From: Chryseobacterium taichungense
GTDB lineage: Bacteria; Bacteroidota; Bacteroidia; Flavobacteriales; Weeksellaceae
Assembly: GCF_900109935.1 (NCBI RefSeq)
Contig: NZ_FOBV01000010.1
Location: 1-64,000, forward strand
Direction: 5' to 3'
Length of the DNA: 64,000 nt
Both the position numbers and the translations under genes were made by a program. The notes under the pieces are model-generated. The model was not told the origin of the DNA and did not search any database. It saw only the letters and a list, made by a program, of their open reading frames with translations. Positions 26,413-34,691 of this stretch are shown here, one piece after another. Positions within the stretch are counted from its first letter, which is position 1. The number at the start of each line of letters is the position of its first letter.

Positions 26413-26955
26413 ATGCAAACTAATTTTTTCAGACAGATCGCCAAAATGAATCTCACAGGAGATTTGCAGTTAACGATACGACCCACTCAGGATAACTGCT
26501 TTGTTATTTCCGTATTGCTCAATAATGAGCAATGCGGGGACGAAGCAAGAAAGCTGATTCCGCCCCTCAATCTGAGGGGAACGGCAGAAGACCTCGACAA
26601 TGGCTTTTTTGAAAATGTTGCAACGCCAATGCAGACCGCTTCGGGCTTGATGGTGGATATGGATGCCTATATGAAACAGGTGGAGGAAGCCAAAAAGAAA
26701 TCGGCAATGGAAAAGGAGAAGGCAGACCGCGAGAAAAAGGAAAAGGAAGCCAAAGACAAAAAGTACAATGAAGCCTTGCAGAAAGCCCAAGAACTTGAAA
26801 AAGAGGGTAAATATAAAGAGGCGTGGTCTACCCTGCCCAAAGCTTCGGATTTTCCCGAAAATGCGGAACATATCCGCAAAAAGCAGGATGAATACGAGCG
26901 TCACTTTGCGCCAAGCCTGTTCTCTGAAACGAATAATGACAATGTTGAATCTTAA
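26413..26955 (+). CDS. PRTRC system protein E
   Basis: 180 residues. N-terminal half (about 1-90) is beta-rich with the typical start MQTNFFRQIAKMN and IPPLNLRGTAEDLDNGFFENV; the second half is a long basic/acidic coiled coil (KKSAMEKEKADREKKEKEAKDKKYNEALQKAQELEKEGKYKEAW). This matches PRTRC protein E. PRTRC cassettes (ParB-related, ThiF-related) occur on plasmids and integrative elements and have no established function. It is followed 9 bp later by protein C. Confidence 0.85.
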   Translation: MQTNFFRQIAKMNLTGDLQLTIRPTQDNCFVISVLLNNEQCGDEARKLIPPLNLRGTAEDLDNGFFENVATPMQTASGLMVDMDAYMKQVEEAKKKSAMEKEKADREKKEKEAKDKKYNEALQKAQELEKEGKYKEAWSTLPKASDFPENAEHIRKKQDEYERHFAPSLFSETNNDNVES

Positions 26956-26964
26956 AATGAGCCT

Positions 26965-27183
26965 ATGTTACTTGCAACACGATTAGACCGGGTTTTTATA
27001 CTCAAAGAAAACGGTCAGGACATAAGACTGCCTGACCCTGAACCTCAATGGACGGTGGAAACGGTAATGAACTTTTACGCCAACACATACCCAATTTTGA
27101 CTACCTCAAAAATTTCAGCCCCAAAAATCAAAGATGATGCAGTAGAATACCGATTTGAAAGCGTAGTCGGAACAAAGGGCTGA
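26965..27183 (+). CDS. PRTRC system protein C (ubiquitin-like fold suspected)
   Basis: 72 residues: MLLATRLDRVFILKENGQDIRL...MNFYANTYPILTTSKISAP, ending VVGTKG. The family has been discussed in comparative genomics as a beta-grasp, ubiquitin-like protein; the present sequence agrees in size and in ending with a G-T-K-G tail, but no processing peptidase (PRTRC A, JAB) is in the window. It sits between protein E and a small open frame, with an E1-like ThiF and an E2-like B further on. Confidence 0.82.
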   Translation: MLLATRLDRVFILKENGQDIRLPDPEPQWTVETVMNFYANTYPILTTSKISAPKIKDDAVEYRFESVVGTKG

Positions 27184-27201
27184 ATTGAATGGATCGTTTT
27201 A

Positions 27202-27237
27202 GGCTGACAGGTGGAAGATTTTCATCTGCTGTCAGCC
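27202..27237 (+). promoter_or_regulatory. intergenic hairpin after PRTRC C
   Basis: GGCTGACAG (27202-27210) pairs perfectly with CTGTCAGCC (27229-27237), an 18-nt loop between. No T-run. It supports the view that these bases are untranslated spacer and not the N-terminus of a longer PRTRC F. Confidence 0.5.
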
Positions 27238-27303
27238 AACAGCGGTTCACTTATTTGCTACCATCAACCAACAACCGTAAACCAATAACAAAACCAATGA
27301 AAA

Positions 27304-27480
27304 ATGCAACGCAAAACCATATCGGGCATCATTCAACCGCCCGAAGAAAAAAAACAAAAGCAACTGCACCGACAGTTAAGGGAATTCGCACAATGGATGC
27401 ATCAGCCCAAGGACAGTTCGGAAATACAGAAAGACCAACGGAAATCAGTTCCCGTTTCACAGCTTCCGATGTTTTTCTGA
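27304..27480 (+). CDS. 58-residue protein ahead of PRTRC F
   Basis: An ATG at 27304 opens a frame of 58 codons (starts MQRKTISGIIQPPEEKKQKQ, ends VSQLPMFF) ending 11 bp before the likely start of PRTRC F. It is in another frame than the long open stretch usually taken as the start of F; its composition (polar, charged, Pro-rich) is more protein-like than the alternative frame here. No family recognised. Confidence 0.55.
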   Translation: MQRKTISGIIQPPEEKKQKQLHRQLREFAQWMHQPKDSSEIQKDQRKSVPVSQLPMFF

Positions 27481-27491
27481 AAACCTGCTTT

Positions 27492-28481
27492 ATGCCCTTG
27501 TTAAAGGAAAATGACATCACAGCAAAACAGAGCCAACGCAGGAGAGCCAAAACGGAAAGGGATTTTTATAAGTCCCTTTCTCAGTTGGCTGAGCATTATG
27601 ACATACAGCCAATGCCAACAAAGCATTTTGGTTATCCGTATAATGTAAGGCTTGCTTTGATGGACGTGCAGAAGCAGTTGAAAGCCAAGACCGAGAATTG
27701 GACGGGTGTCCGACTCATCGAAAAGAATGGTAAAGCCTATTTTACCGTAGAAGAAAGATGCAATACAGGGGCGACTTTGTTCTATATTCCGATTGTTCCG
27801 CTTTATCGATTGCTCCGCCAAAAGACACACAGAAAAGCAGGCTGTCTGCTGCTTTCCGTGTGTTCTTATCTCTACAGAAATGCAGGGATTCCCCATTACA
27901 GAATTGAAGATTCTTATCTCTACTGGAATTACGAAATGCTCAATGACTGGATAGAACAGGATCCGGAAATGGAGGATTATTTCGTTTGCACAAAGGAGTT
28001 GCACCGTGCAGAATTGATCGGTGATGTGATGGGACAAAAGATTTCAGACCCGAGGAATCTGCAATTTTTTGAGCATCGTTTGAAAGGGTTCAACCCTAAA
28101 GACCATTTCGACAAAGCGTGCTTTGAACTTGCCAAAAAGGTATTTGCGCTTTACAGTCAATATCCCGATGAAAGCATTTTCAGAAATGCGCACTATAACA
28201 ATGCCATCGACCCTAAAACTATGGATGAGAATGGCTATAATGATTACAACGAGGAAAATGTGGTGACAATGGACAAATACATTTCTTTCTTCGCAGAGGG
28301 TGAAGGCGTGGTTTACGACAACTTAGTCAGTATGATCAATAATGAATTCAACGAATATGCGGAAGCTCAGGAACCGATTATCTTTAAAACTTTTGACGGA
28401 AATTCTCTCTTAAATGAAAGTCTGGACTTTGAAAATAATCTATTCAAGGTGCTGAATGAATTGTGCCGATTACTGAATTAA
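27492..28481 (+). CDS. PRTRC system protein F
   Basis: About 329 residues from the ATG at 27492 (MPLLKENDITAKQSQ). The open frame extends upstream to 27189, but that part covers a perfect hairpin and a competing small gene. The protein has the blocks LAEHYDIQPMPTKHFGYPYNVRLALMDVQ and CNTGATLFYIPIVPLYRLLR, matching PRTRC F. Acidic C-terminus. No catalytic motif recognised. Encoded between C and B in the cassette. Confidence 0.75.
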   Translation: MPLLKENDITAKQSQRRRAKTERDFYKSLSQLAEHYDIQPMPTKHFGYPYNVRLALMDVQKQLKAKTENWTGVRLIEKNGKAYFTVEERCNTGATLFYIPIVPLYRLLRQKTHRKAGCLLLSVCSYLYRNAGIPHYRIEDSYLYWNYEMLNDWIEQDPEMEDYFVCTKELHRAELIGDVMGQKISDPRNLQFFEHRLKGFNPKDHFDKACFELAKKVFALYSQYPDESIFRNAHYNNAIDPKTMDENGYNDYNEENVVTMDKYISFFAEGEGVVYDNLVSMINNEFNEYAEAQEPIIFKTFDGNSLLNESLDFENNLFKVLNELCRLLN

Positions 28482-28520
28482 ACCACCTCCTAATCACAAA
28501 TAAATCCAAAACAGAACGCT

Positions 28521-29267
28521 ATGAAAAATAATACAAATACAAACGAAACTATCGAAACTGATATTACCCATAATTTCGGTCCGCTCTATTATCCAAAATC
28601 TGCATTGGTGTTTTATGAAACCGATGATTACAATCCCGACGGCTATGTTGAACATTTTGATATTGACGGCAACGGACACCCTGTCAATGCACATCCCTTA
28701 ACCGTAAGGGAAGCCAACAGGCTGGCAAAGTCGCTGATGATTCACAGCAGGAAAGAAAAAGATTTTCTGAAACCCAATGGGGTGATGTCTGAAAATGTCC
28801 TTTATATTGATTCGACAGAAAACGGAAAAGTAATCTGGTTGACAAAAGGACAGATACGACCAATGTTGTTTACCGAAAAGCTGTCTATTCCCAATGGATC
28901 GGCGGAAGTACCGCCTTTGCTATGGTGTGCCAACAGGCAGGGAATGAAAATATTTGCGTTGGATTCGGACGAACGCCCGAAGGAGAATACGCCCCTTTTC
29001 CACGCCCCGTTTTTTAATGTGTATGAAAGCGGAAGCGTGTGTATGGGAACTGTTGACATCAACATTAAAAAATCCGCATCATTGGAAGAGTTTATGGCGC
29101 AATGGGAGCATTACTTTTTTAATTCTTATTTCAGCCATCTGGTCAATAGCCATAACCCGATCAAAGGCAATTGTGTGAACCTCTGGAAAGGCTTAATTCA
29201 AAATCAAGGCTCTTTTCCGAAAGAGGTTCTGGTTAATTCCAATCTAACATTAAAAAACCTACTCTGA
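28521..29267 (+). CDS. PRTRC system protein B (E2-like)
   Basis: 248 residues. The centre has HAPFFNVYESGSVCMGTVDI (His161, Cys174), strikingly like the HPN...G-x-(I/V)-C-(L/M) active-site region of ubiquitin-conjugating E2 enzymes; PRTRC B has been grouped with E2-like folds. Upstream is a beta-rich region with NGHPVNAHPLTVREANRLAKSL. The stop overlaps the ATG of the ThiF-type gene (TGATG), so B and ThiF are coupled. A conjugation role is an inference. Confidence 0.86.
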   Translation: MKNNTNTNETIETDITHNFGPLYYPKSALVFYETDDYNPDGYVEHFDIDGNGHPVNAHPLTVREANRLAKSLMIHSRKEKDFLKPNGVMSENVLYIDSTENGKVIWLTKGQIRPMLFTEKLSIPNGSAEVPPLLWCANRQGMKIFALDSDERPKENTPLFHAPFFNVYESGSVCMGTVDINIKKSASLEEFMAQWEHYFFNSYFSHLVNSHNPIKGNCVNLWKGLIQNQGSFPKEVLVNSNLTLKNLL

Positions 29268-30076
29268 TGATAAACAATGAAAAACCAAAAGTCCATTTTA
29301 CGGACGAAAGCCTAATCTATCCAACCAATCCTGTTACGGTCAATCTTATCGGGGCAGGCGGAACAGGCTCTAAGGTACTCACCGCCCTGATGGAAATGAA
29401 CCATTCATTGATTGAACTCGGACACGCAGGATTGCAGGTACGGCTTTGGGATGATGATACGGTGGCGGAAGCCAATATCGGCAGGCAACGTTTTGCAGAA
29501 TGTGAGGTCGGTCTTCCAAAGGCGGTTGCCCTGATTAATCGGGCAAACCGCTGGTCAGGAACCAACTGGAATGCGGAAGTCAGCAGGTTTGAAAGGGATG
29601 CTGTAGGCAGGATTCACGAACCAATGCAATCCACATTGTATATCTCCTGTGTTGATAACGTCAAATCACGCTTTGAAATTGCGGAGATTCTTAACGAATT
29701 GAAGCATTACAGCAGATCATACCGAAACAATATCAAGTACTGGCTGGATGCAGGCAACGGAAAAAATACGGGGCAGCTTCTGCTCTCAACCATCGGGAAT
29801 ATTAAACAGCCTGATTCGGAAAAATACGAAACCGTGGCAAATCTTCCATTTGTGACCGAAGAATTTGGAGACCTGTTAAGACAGTCCGAGCAGGAGGATG
29901 ATACGCCAAGCTGTAGCTTAGCCGAAGCATTGGAAAAGCAGGATTTGTATATTAATTCGACATTGGCACAGATGGGATGCTCCCTGTTATGGAATCTGTT
30001 CCGAAACGGATTGACGGAATACCGAGGGTTTTTCCTCAATCTTAAAAATTTCCATTCACAGCCCATTAGGGTTTAA
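29267..30076 (+). CDS. PRTRC system ThiF-family (E1-like) protein
   Basis: 269 residues. The Rossmann nucleotide-binding loop GAGGTGSK (about 29-36), the acidic WDDDTV (about 61-66), the N-x-x-RQ motif (Asn70, Arg73, Gln74) and SCVDN (Cys128, Asp130) identify a ThiF/MoeB/E1-type adenylyltransferase. Such enzymes adenylate the C-terminal Gly of a ubiquitin-like protein. With PRTRC C (ubiquitin-like) and B (E2-like) the three genes make a minimal conjugation-like set. It ends the operon. Confidence 0.93.
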   Translation: MINNEKPKVHFTDESLIYPTNPVTVNLIGAGGTGSKVLTALMEMNHSLIELGHAGLQVRLWDDDTVAEANIGRQRFAECEVGLPKAVALINRANRWSGTNWNAEVSRFERDAVGRIHEPMQSTLYISCVDNVKSRFEIAEILNELKHYSRSYRNNIKYWLDAGNGKNTGQLLLSTIGNIKQPDSEKYETVANLPFVTEEFGDLLRQSEQEDDTPSCSLAEALEKQDLYINSTLAQMGCSLLWNLFRNGLTEYRGFFLNLKNFHSQPIRV

Positions 30077-30102
30077 CAAACCGCCTGATGTAAAAGTCGG
30101 GC

Positions 30103-30220
30103 GGCAAAAATGCAATTCCTCCCTGCGGTCGGAAACACATTTTTGCATCAATCGGAGCAACCCTATTTCTAAAACATTACCCCGGCTTACCTATTCAGAA
30201 ATATTTTGAAAAAAGGTTGC
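30103..30220. repeat. B element, copy 1 (downstream of PRTRC set)
   Basis: Similar to 32148-32257: GGCAAAAAT, CAATTCCTCCCT, CGGTCGGAAA, CATTTTTGC, GCAACCCTATTTCT and GAAAAAAGGTTGCG appear in the same order. It has two nested inverted repeats, GCAAAAATG/CATTTTTGC and GCAACC/GGTTGC. Positioned 27 bp behind the ThiF stop; a terminator or a cassette boundary. Confidence 0.65.
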
Positions 30221-30288
30221 GGCTTTCTTGTTGTACTTTGATTGGAATTCAAAAAGTAAATCGATGTATGATGATGTACACCTAGGTT

Positions 30289-30828
30289 TTAGTTCCAGTT
30301 CACTTTAAGGTCTCTGAATTCTAAATTCGCCCTTGATTTTTCAAACGTATTTCTTTCTAATTGGGAAATGGTTTTGAATCGGAACATTTTGATAAACATC
30401 GGTTCTCCCTGCACCTCCTTAAAGGAGAAAGTAAGCTTTACAGGGACATTCTTTGACAGCTGAGGATAGGTCTTACTTGATTTATACAGATCAATTTTGT
30501 ACTCGTTTCCTTCCACATCCACAACGGATATGTCCTCAATTGTCATTTTTTTATTTTCATCTTTCGATTCGATCAGGAAGGTAATTTCAATATTCTTCCC
30601 GGCCTTATTGCCTTTTACTGCCGTTATTGTATAGATGGAATTTTCCTGCTCACTTTCCAGAACGGGTTTATTAAGATCAAGAGCTTTCTTCAGGTATTCA
30701 TTTTCGGAAGTCAGCATTTTATTGGCCGATTGCAGCGTTTCATTGTCTTTCTTCAGGGCATCGCAATTCGTCTGACCGTATCCGTATGCCGTCATTACTA
30801 CAGCACCTAAAAATAAAAATCGTCTCAT
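30289..30828 (-). CDS. secreted protein with coiled coil
   Basis: About 179 residues from ATG at 30828; two further in-frame ATGs at 30834 and 30843 are possible. MRRFLFLGAVVMTAYGYGQTNC is a signal peptide. A short coiled coil follows (DALKKDNETLQSANKMLTSENEYLKKALDL), then a beta-rich part with ITFLIESKDENKKMTIEDISVVDVEGNEYKIDLY that looks like an Ig-like fold. It lies between a B element and an A element on the opposite strand to its neighbours, and the minus-strand promoter in A2 (30957-30964) points at it. Function unknown. Confidence 0.75.
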   Translation of the reverse strand: MRRFLFLGAVVMTAYGYGQTNCDALKKDNETLQSANKMLTSENEYLKKALDLNKPVLESEQENSIYTITAVKGNKAGKNIEITFLIESKDENKKMTIEDISVVDVEGNEYKIDLYKSSKTYPQLSKNVPVKLTFSFKEVQGEPMFIKMFRFKTISQLERNTFEKSRANLEFRDLKVNWN

Positions 30829-30953
30829 ATCCATTGTTGTCATTTCTTTTGGTTATCGTAGTCCAAATATAAGGATAAAATGGCTTCTATTCAATGGATT
30901 GCCGTGAAAAATGCGGTCGGTATGCTTGCCACCGACGGGCGTTTGTTTTCAGG
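30829..30953. other. leader of the secreted coiled-coil gene
   Basis: Non-coding stretch between the promoter in A2 and the gene start. Nothing recognisable beyond the promoter. Confidence 0.4.
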
Positions 30954-31074
30954 TTGCAAAAGTATAAATCCCGTTTCTGCTCAAAAAAATCTTTTTGGGC
31001 TTCTAAAAAAATTCGCTCCGCTTCTCTTGGCTAATTTTCCCAGACACTCCTGAATTCTGTGAACAAAAAGATTT
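30954..31074. repeat. A element, copy 2 (121-bp repeat)
   Basis: Gapless match to 24848-24968. Minus-strand promoter: TACTTTTG at 30957-30964 with TTTTTTTG 17 bp upstream, the same spacing as in copy 1. Inverted repeat AAATCTTTTTG (30987-30997) / CAAAAAGATTT (31064-31074). About 165 bp precede the DUF6876 gene on the other side, so it may serve two divergent units. Confidence 0.7.
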
Positions 31075-31238
31075 CGCAGCCTTCATTCCTTCAGATCCAT
31101 TCCGGTTTTGGCTGAAACGGAATTTCTATCGTCAGAAAGCAATGAAAAACGACTGGCCCATCGGACACAAAGCAAAGCGCTCTTTACATTTTTAATGAAC
31201 AATCCAAAATCAATATCAACCCTTTACATTTTTTAACT

Positions 31239-31598
31239 ATGAAAAATCCAGGTATTTCAGCCAATGAATTTTACAACCATTTTAGCGGTACTGAGCAGTA
31301 TTACGCTTATTTCTTCGGATTCGTCTTTACGGATGGCGTTAAAATTATTGCAGAAGAAGAACAGTGCTTCTGGCTGATCGCCTGCATTGTATCGTATCAG
31401 CTTTCTGAAAAGTTCCGTCAGGAAGAATTCCAGGTCTGGAAACTCGAAAGAGTGAAAGAAACGCAGTTCAGGCTTACCGCAACTGACGGAAATAACAAGG
31501 TACTTGCCACGCAGGACATTTCGTTTTCTGATTTCTTCTTTAACGAGTTCACCATCTGGAAAGAAGGCAATGTGCTGCTGCTGCCAAGTGAACATTAA
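31239..31598 (+). CDS. DUF6876-family protein
   Basis: 119 residues beginning MKNPGISANEFYNHFSGTEQYYAY, then GFVFTDGVKIIAEEEQCFWLIACIVSYQ and SFSDFFFNEFTIWKEGNVLLLPSEH. This matches the DUF6876 family, common on Bacteroidetes plasmids and phages. Soluble alpha/beta protein, role unknown. First of a two-gene set lying between A2 and the terminator at 32090. Confidence 0.75.
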   Translation: MKNPGISANEFYNHFSGTEQYYAYFFGFVFTDGVKIIAEEEQCFWLIACIVSYQLSEKFRQEEFQVWKLERVKETQFRLTATDGNNKVLATQDISFSDFFFNEFTIWKEGNVLLLPSEH

Positions 31599-31657
31599 TC
31601 TTAAGAACCTCACGATGTACAGGCAATCGTGTTTAATAACTTTAAAAAATTATAACA

Positions 31658-32077
31658 ATGGGAACTTATGCTATCATCTATTTAAAAAAGGCTGAAAAAG
31701 CCGTCGAAGTCAACGATCTGTTAAAGAACAGCTATCAATTGGAATACGAAACGTTTAACGGCGTGGAATATGGTGTGTTTTTCACAGAGGAAATGTTTAT
31801 AGAAGATTTACGCCTTATGAATGAAGACGAGGAAGGAAAAAAGAACCTTCCGCACTACGCACGCCCGATTTCAAGGGAAACCTACCATTCTCTTCTTTTT
31901 GGCGCAGAAAACTGTTTCGGAGAAATCGGCACTGCCTGCTTTAAAATTTCCTGTGTTGACGAAAAGGATATGCAATATATCAGAGCGCTTAAGGCGTTTA
32001 TAAAAAATCCTGAGTATAAGAACTATATCAATTTTAAAAAATCAAAACATCTGCAGGACTTCCTGCGACTGAAGTGA
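31658..32077 (+). CDS. hypothetical protein, 139 residues
   Basis: MGTYAIIYLKKAEKAVEVNDLLKNSYQLEYET..., soluble, with three cysteines (FGAENCFGEIGTACFKISCVDEK near 98-115). No recognised family. Separated by 59 bp from the DUF6876 gene and ended by a strong terminator 12 bp downstream. Confidence 0.65.
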   Translation: MGTYAIIYLKKAEKAVEVNDLLKNSYQLEYETFNGVEYGVFFTEEMFIEDLRLMNEDEEGKKNLPHYARPISRETYHSLLFGAENCFGEIGTACFKISCVDEKDMQYIRALKAFIKNPEYKNYINFKKSKHLQDFLRLK

Positions 32078-32089
32078 TGATCTTTATTG

Positions 32090-32121
32090 AACCGCAATCT
32101 GAGCCTGCTCAGATTGCGGTT
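32090..32121 (+). terminator. strong intrinsic terminator
   Basis: AACCGCAATCTGAGC and GCTCAGATTGCGGTT form a nearly perfect 15-bp stem with a two-base loop, followed by TTGTTT. It ends the DUF6876 unit. Confidence 0.85.
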
Positions 32122-32147
32122 TTGTTTAGGTTTAAAATTCTTTAAAA

Positions 32148-32257
32148 GGCAAAAATACAATTCCTCCCTTCGGTCGGAAATGCATTTTTGCGCAAAGCGT
32201 TGCAACCCTATTTCTACTAGAGTTCCGTGCAGTTCCGAGATGTTGAAAAAAGGTTGC
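32148..32257. repeat. B element, copy 2
   Basis: Same order of blocks as 30103-30220, with GCAAAAAT/CATTTTTGC and GCAACC/GGTTGC inverted repeats. It lies 26 bp after the terminator, so the A...B bracketing is seen twice in this region. Confidence 0.65.
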
Positions 32258-32323
32258 GAATCAATTTAATCGTCAAATTATTCACAAAGAAGCTTTTGCT
32301 CAACTTCTTATGCGATCATTAAA

Positions 32324-33655
32324 TTAAGGTGCAGTTTTTGGTGAAAACCCAGCAAGCGCCCAATGACGCCAAATTGCCCCAACGGGACAGAGATCGATAT
32401 GCTTTTCCCAAGGTGCATTATCACATCGCTCATCTGTTATATCATCTATTCCTTCCAATTCCGAACTTTTTTTGCAAAACCCTTTCAATTCACAAGGTGT
32501 AGGCGATTGATTAGTAAATATTTTTAGGATTTGATTAATAGCCCAAAATAGATGGGGTTGAAAATTTTCCGGGTTGAATTGACTAGGTAAAGCAACGGTA
32601 CCTTTATCCTCGCTGTTTACTACAAGAGGAGAACCGAAAGCCAGGTAAAACATAGCGAAATCTTTATTATTCTTTAAATTTCCACCTTGAAGAAAGTCAA
32701 TTATAAACTGGGGATATTCTCTTCTGAGAATTGTAATGCGATCAAATAATACGTCGATCCATTGATTATTGCCATCAAAAATACTAGCCTTGAAGCTCTT
32801 TTTTATCGAATCTCTTACCTGCTCCACAATAACGTCTAAATCGAAATGATTTCCTTTTAAGAAAGCACTCAGTACTTCATAAAGTTTTGATATTATCTGA
32901 TCATTATCCAGATTAGTTTCAATGAATTTTGATTTACTTAGAAATTCCATAGCACGGATAAAACTTAATCCGGGATGGTATGTCATTAGTGAACAGTCAC
33001 AAACGGCTATAAGTAGAATAGTGTACTGTGCTAATTCAGGGTAAATTTTTTGTGCGATTTTTTCAACTACCAGGTAGGGATATTCATCAGCTTGAACATT
33101 AGCACCCTGTGATTGTAAAATTTCTGAATAAACATAACGTTCAGAAAGGTAAGCCATACCTTCAGTTATCAGAATACCTCCAAGACTCACCTCAAAATTT
33201 GCATTTGATTTTGCATCATTCAAAGTTACTTTTATAATGTTAACTTTTTCATTTTTATCATTAAATACTTGGCTTCCATATTTATATGAAACCAGCTCTA
33301 TTTTCGTTCTTTTGGGATTAATCTTACTTCCAAGATAGATAGGCTGCAGACAAAAATTTGAATATCCATAATCACCTTCTCTGGGTGAAAGTTTTAACGG
33401 AACCTGAAATTCCTTTTTATTTTCTTTAAAAATTCTTGATGCACAATCCTGAATGTAATAGTTGATCGTCGAGATATTCACTAGTCCATATATGGTTGAA
33501 ATATCCTGTATAAAATGAATATATTCGTGTAGATACAATGACAGGGCACCATCTGTTAATTCTTGTAAGTTCTTGAATTCAAAGGGTAAATCAATTTTTA
33601 TTTTGAAAAATGCGGGTCTGTAATAACATTTTAGAAAGTCTAATTGGTCATTCAT
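32324..33655 (-). CDS. putative zinc metallopeptidase (HExxH), family not recognised
   Basis: 443 residues. A complete HExxH zincin motif is present, LHEYIH at His43-Glu44-His47, and a plausible third ligand in ITEGMAYLSE (Glu165), matching a gluzincin arrangement. The C-terminal quarter carries a group of cysteines (CELKGFCKK...ERCDNAPW...DLCPVGAI, about 385-430), perhaps a metal-binding or redox tip. No signal peptide or membrane segment, so cytoplasmic. Lone AT-rich gene in a cargo zone. I cannot name a family; a defence or stress protease is a guess. Confidence 0.6.
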   Translation of the reverse strand: MNDQLDFLKCYYRPAFFKIKIDLPFEFKNLQELTDGALSLYLHEYIHFIQDISTIYGLVNISTINYYIQDCASRIFKENKKEFQVPLKLSPREGDYGYSNFCLQPIYLGSKINPKRTKIELVSYKYGSQVFNDKNEKVNIIKVTLNDAKSNANFEVSLGGILITEGMAYLSERYVYSEILQSQGANVQADEYPYLVVEKIAQKIYPELAQYTILLIAVCDCSLMTYHPGLSFIRAMEFLSKSKFIETNLDNDQIISKLYEVLSAFLKGNHFDLDVIVEQVRDSIKKSFKASIFDGNNQWIDVLFDRITILRREYPQFIIDFLQGGNLKNNKDFAMFYLAFGSPLVVNSEDKGTVALPSQFNPENFQPHLFWAINQILKIFTNQSPTPCELKGFCKKSSELEGIDDITDERCDNAPWEKHIDLCPVGAIWRHWALAGFSPKTAP

Positions 33656-33966
33656 TGGATATCTTTAATTATTAGTTTTTAATAAGCTGCAAATTGCAAC
33701 AGTTTTCACATTACTTATGATAGAAAAAGTGGCTTAATTTAAATAAAATATACCTATTTGCAGAATAACTTAATGCAAAAAGTTTGGGCTCTAAGTCATA
33801 CCACAGCTCTGGTTATGTTTGGAACCACAATTCATCTTCATTTGCAACAGTGATTATACACTCCTTGTCAGAAAAAATGTTGGGATTTACATTTGAGAAG
33901 TGATGTTTAAAAGCTTCCCTATTTATAGAAAAAATTCAAAAATTTTTAACCACGGAATTTGTTCGT
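33656..33966. other. intergenic between divergent genes
   Basis: About 310 AT-rich bases between the metallopeptidase and DUF6904 genes. No coding sequence seen. A rightward promoter box lies at its right end. Confidence 0.45.
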
Positions 33967-33974
33967 TACATTTG
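33967..33974 (+). promoter_or_regulatory. -7 box for the DUF6904 gene
   Basis: TACATTTG is an exact TAnnTTTG match, 19 bp before the ATG at 33994, which is preceded by a purine-rich AGAAGAAAGGAAA. Confidence 0.55.
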
Positions 33975-33993
33975 TTTGCAAGAAGAAAGGAAA

Positions 33994-34665
33994 ATGATTT
34001 ACACCATACCAACAAAGAAAGGTTTAGGAATTGAGATTTGGGGAACGCGCGATGATCTGGAATACCTATATGATATTGTCTCAAAATTTTGGAATGATCC
34101 GTCGCTATCACCAATAAAAGGGTATGAAGATAAAAATCATCTCATCAGCGGTTTTTCTCACGAATTACGGAAAGCATCTTATGGAAGCAGGCTGACCAGA
34201 ACCCATAGCCATTATTCTTTCGAGGAAATTCCATATTGTGGTTTTCAGGTTTCCTGGGTTCATATTATATTCTCTATTGCCGCACTGAAATATTTTAAAT
34301 TAATGAAAAGCGATAAGGCGGATATCGCTATGTTTTTACATTTGGAATACTGGATAGAAAAGGCAATGAAAGATTATGATTCAGTCGGAGCCGTTAATCT
34401 CTTACCCTATCTGGATGACGCTATTCACGCTGGTAATGAAAATCTGTATCTTTATATGCGGCATATCAATTCAACATTTTTTGGATTGAAGGGCGGAAAG
34501 AAATCGTTTAGAAAATTAGCGCACCTGATGCGGACTGCCGTCTTTTCAACGGATGAATACAATGATTTAAGAAACTTTCTGCAGTCGGAAGCTAAAAAGC
34601 ACAACTGTAAAGTTGAGGATTTGGAACTGAATGATGATGACACGATATACGAAATAGAATGGTAA
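33994..34665 (+). CDS. DUF6904-family protein
   Basis: 223 residues from the ATG at 33994 (MIYTIPTKKGLGIEIWGTRDDLEYLYDIV); a TTG 18 bases earlier is less likely. The start and the central SWVHIIFSIAALKYFKLM and HINSTFFGLKGGKKSFRKLAHLM blocks resemble DUF6904, a soluble family of unknown function in Bacteroidetes. It is followed by a GNAT gene 26 bp downstream. Possibly a defence or metabolic accessory gene. Confidence 0.65.
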   Translation: MIYTIPTKKGLGIEIWGTRDDLEYLYDIVSKFWNDPSLSPIKGYEDKNHLISGFSHELRKASYGSRLTRTHSHYSFEEIPYCGFQVSWVHIIFSIAALKYFKLMKSDKADIAMFLHLEYWIEKAMKDYDSVGAVNLLPYLDDAIHAGNENLYLYMRHINSTFFGLKGGKKSFRKLAHLMRTAVFSTDEYNDLRNFLQSEAKKHNCKVEDLELNDDDTIYEIEW

Positions 34666-34691
34666 TAACAGCTATTAATTGCTATTGAAAA

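Noticed and set aside
27189-27491. N-terminal extension of PRTRC F from 27189
   Set aside because: It crosses a perfect hairpin and a better small ORF; its residues are unlike a folded protein.
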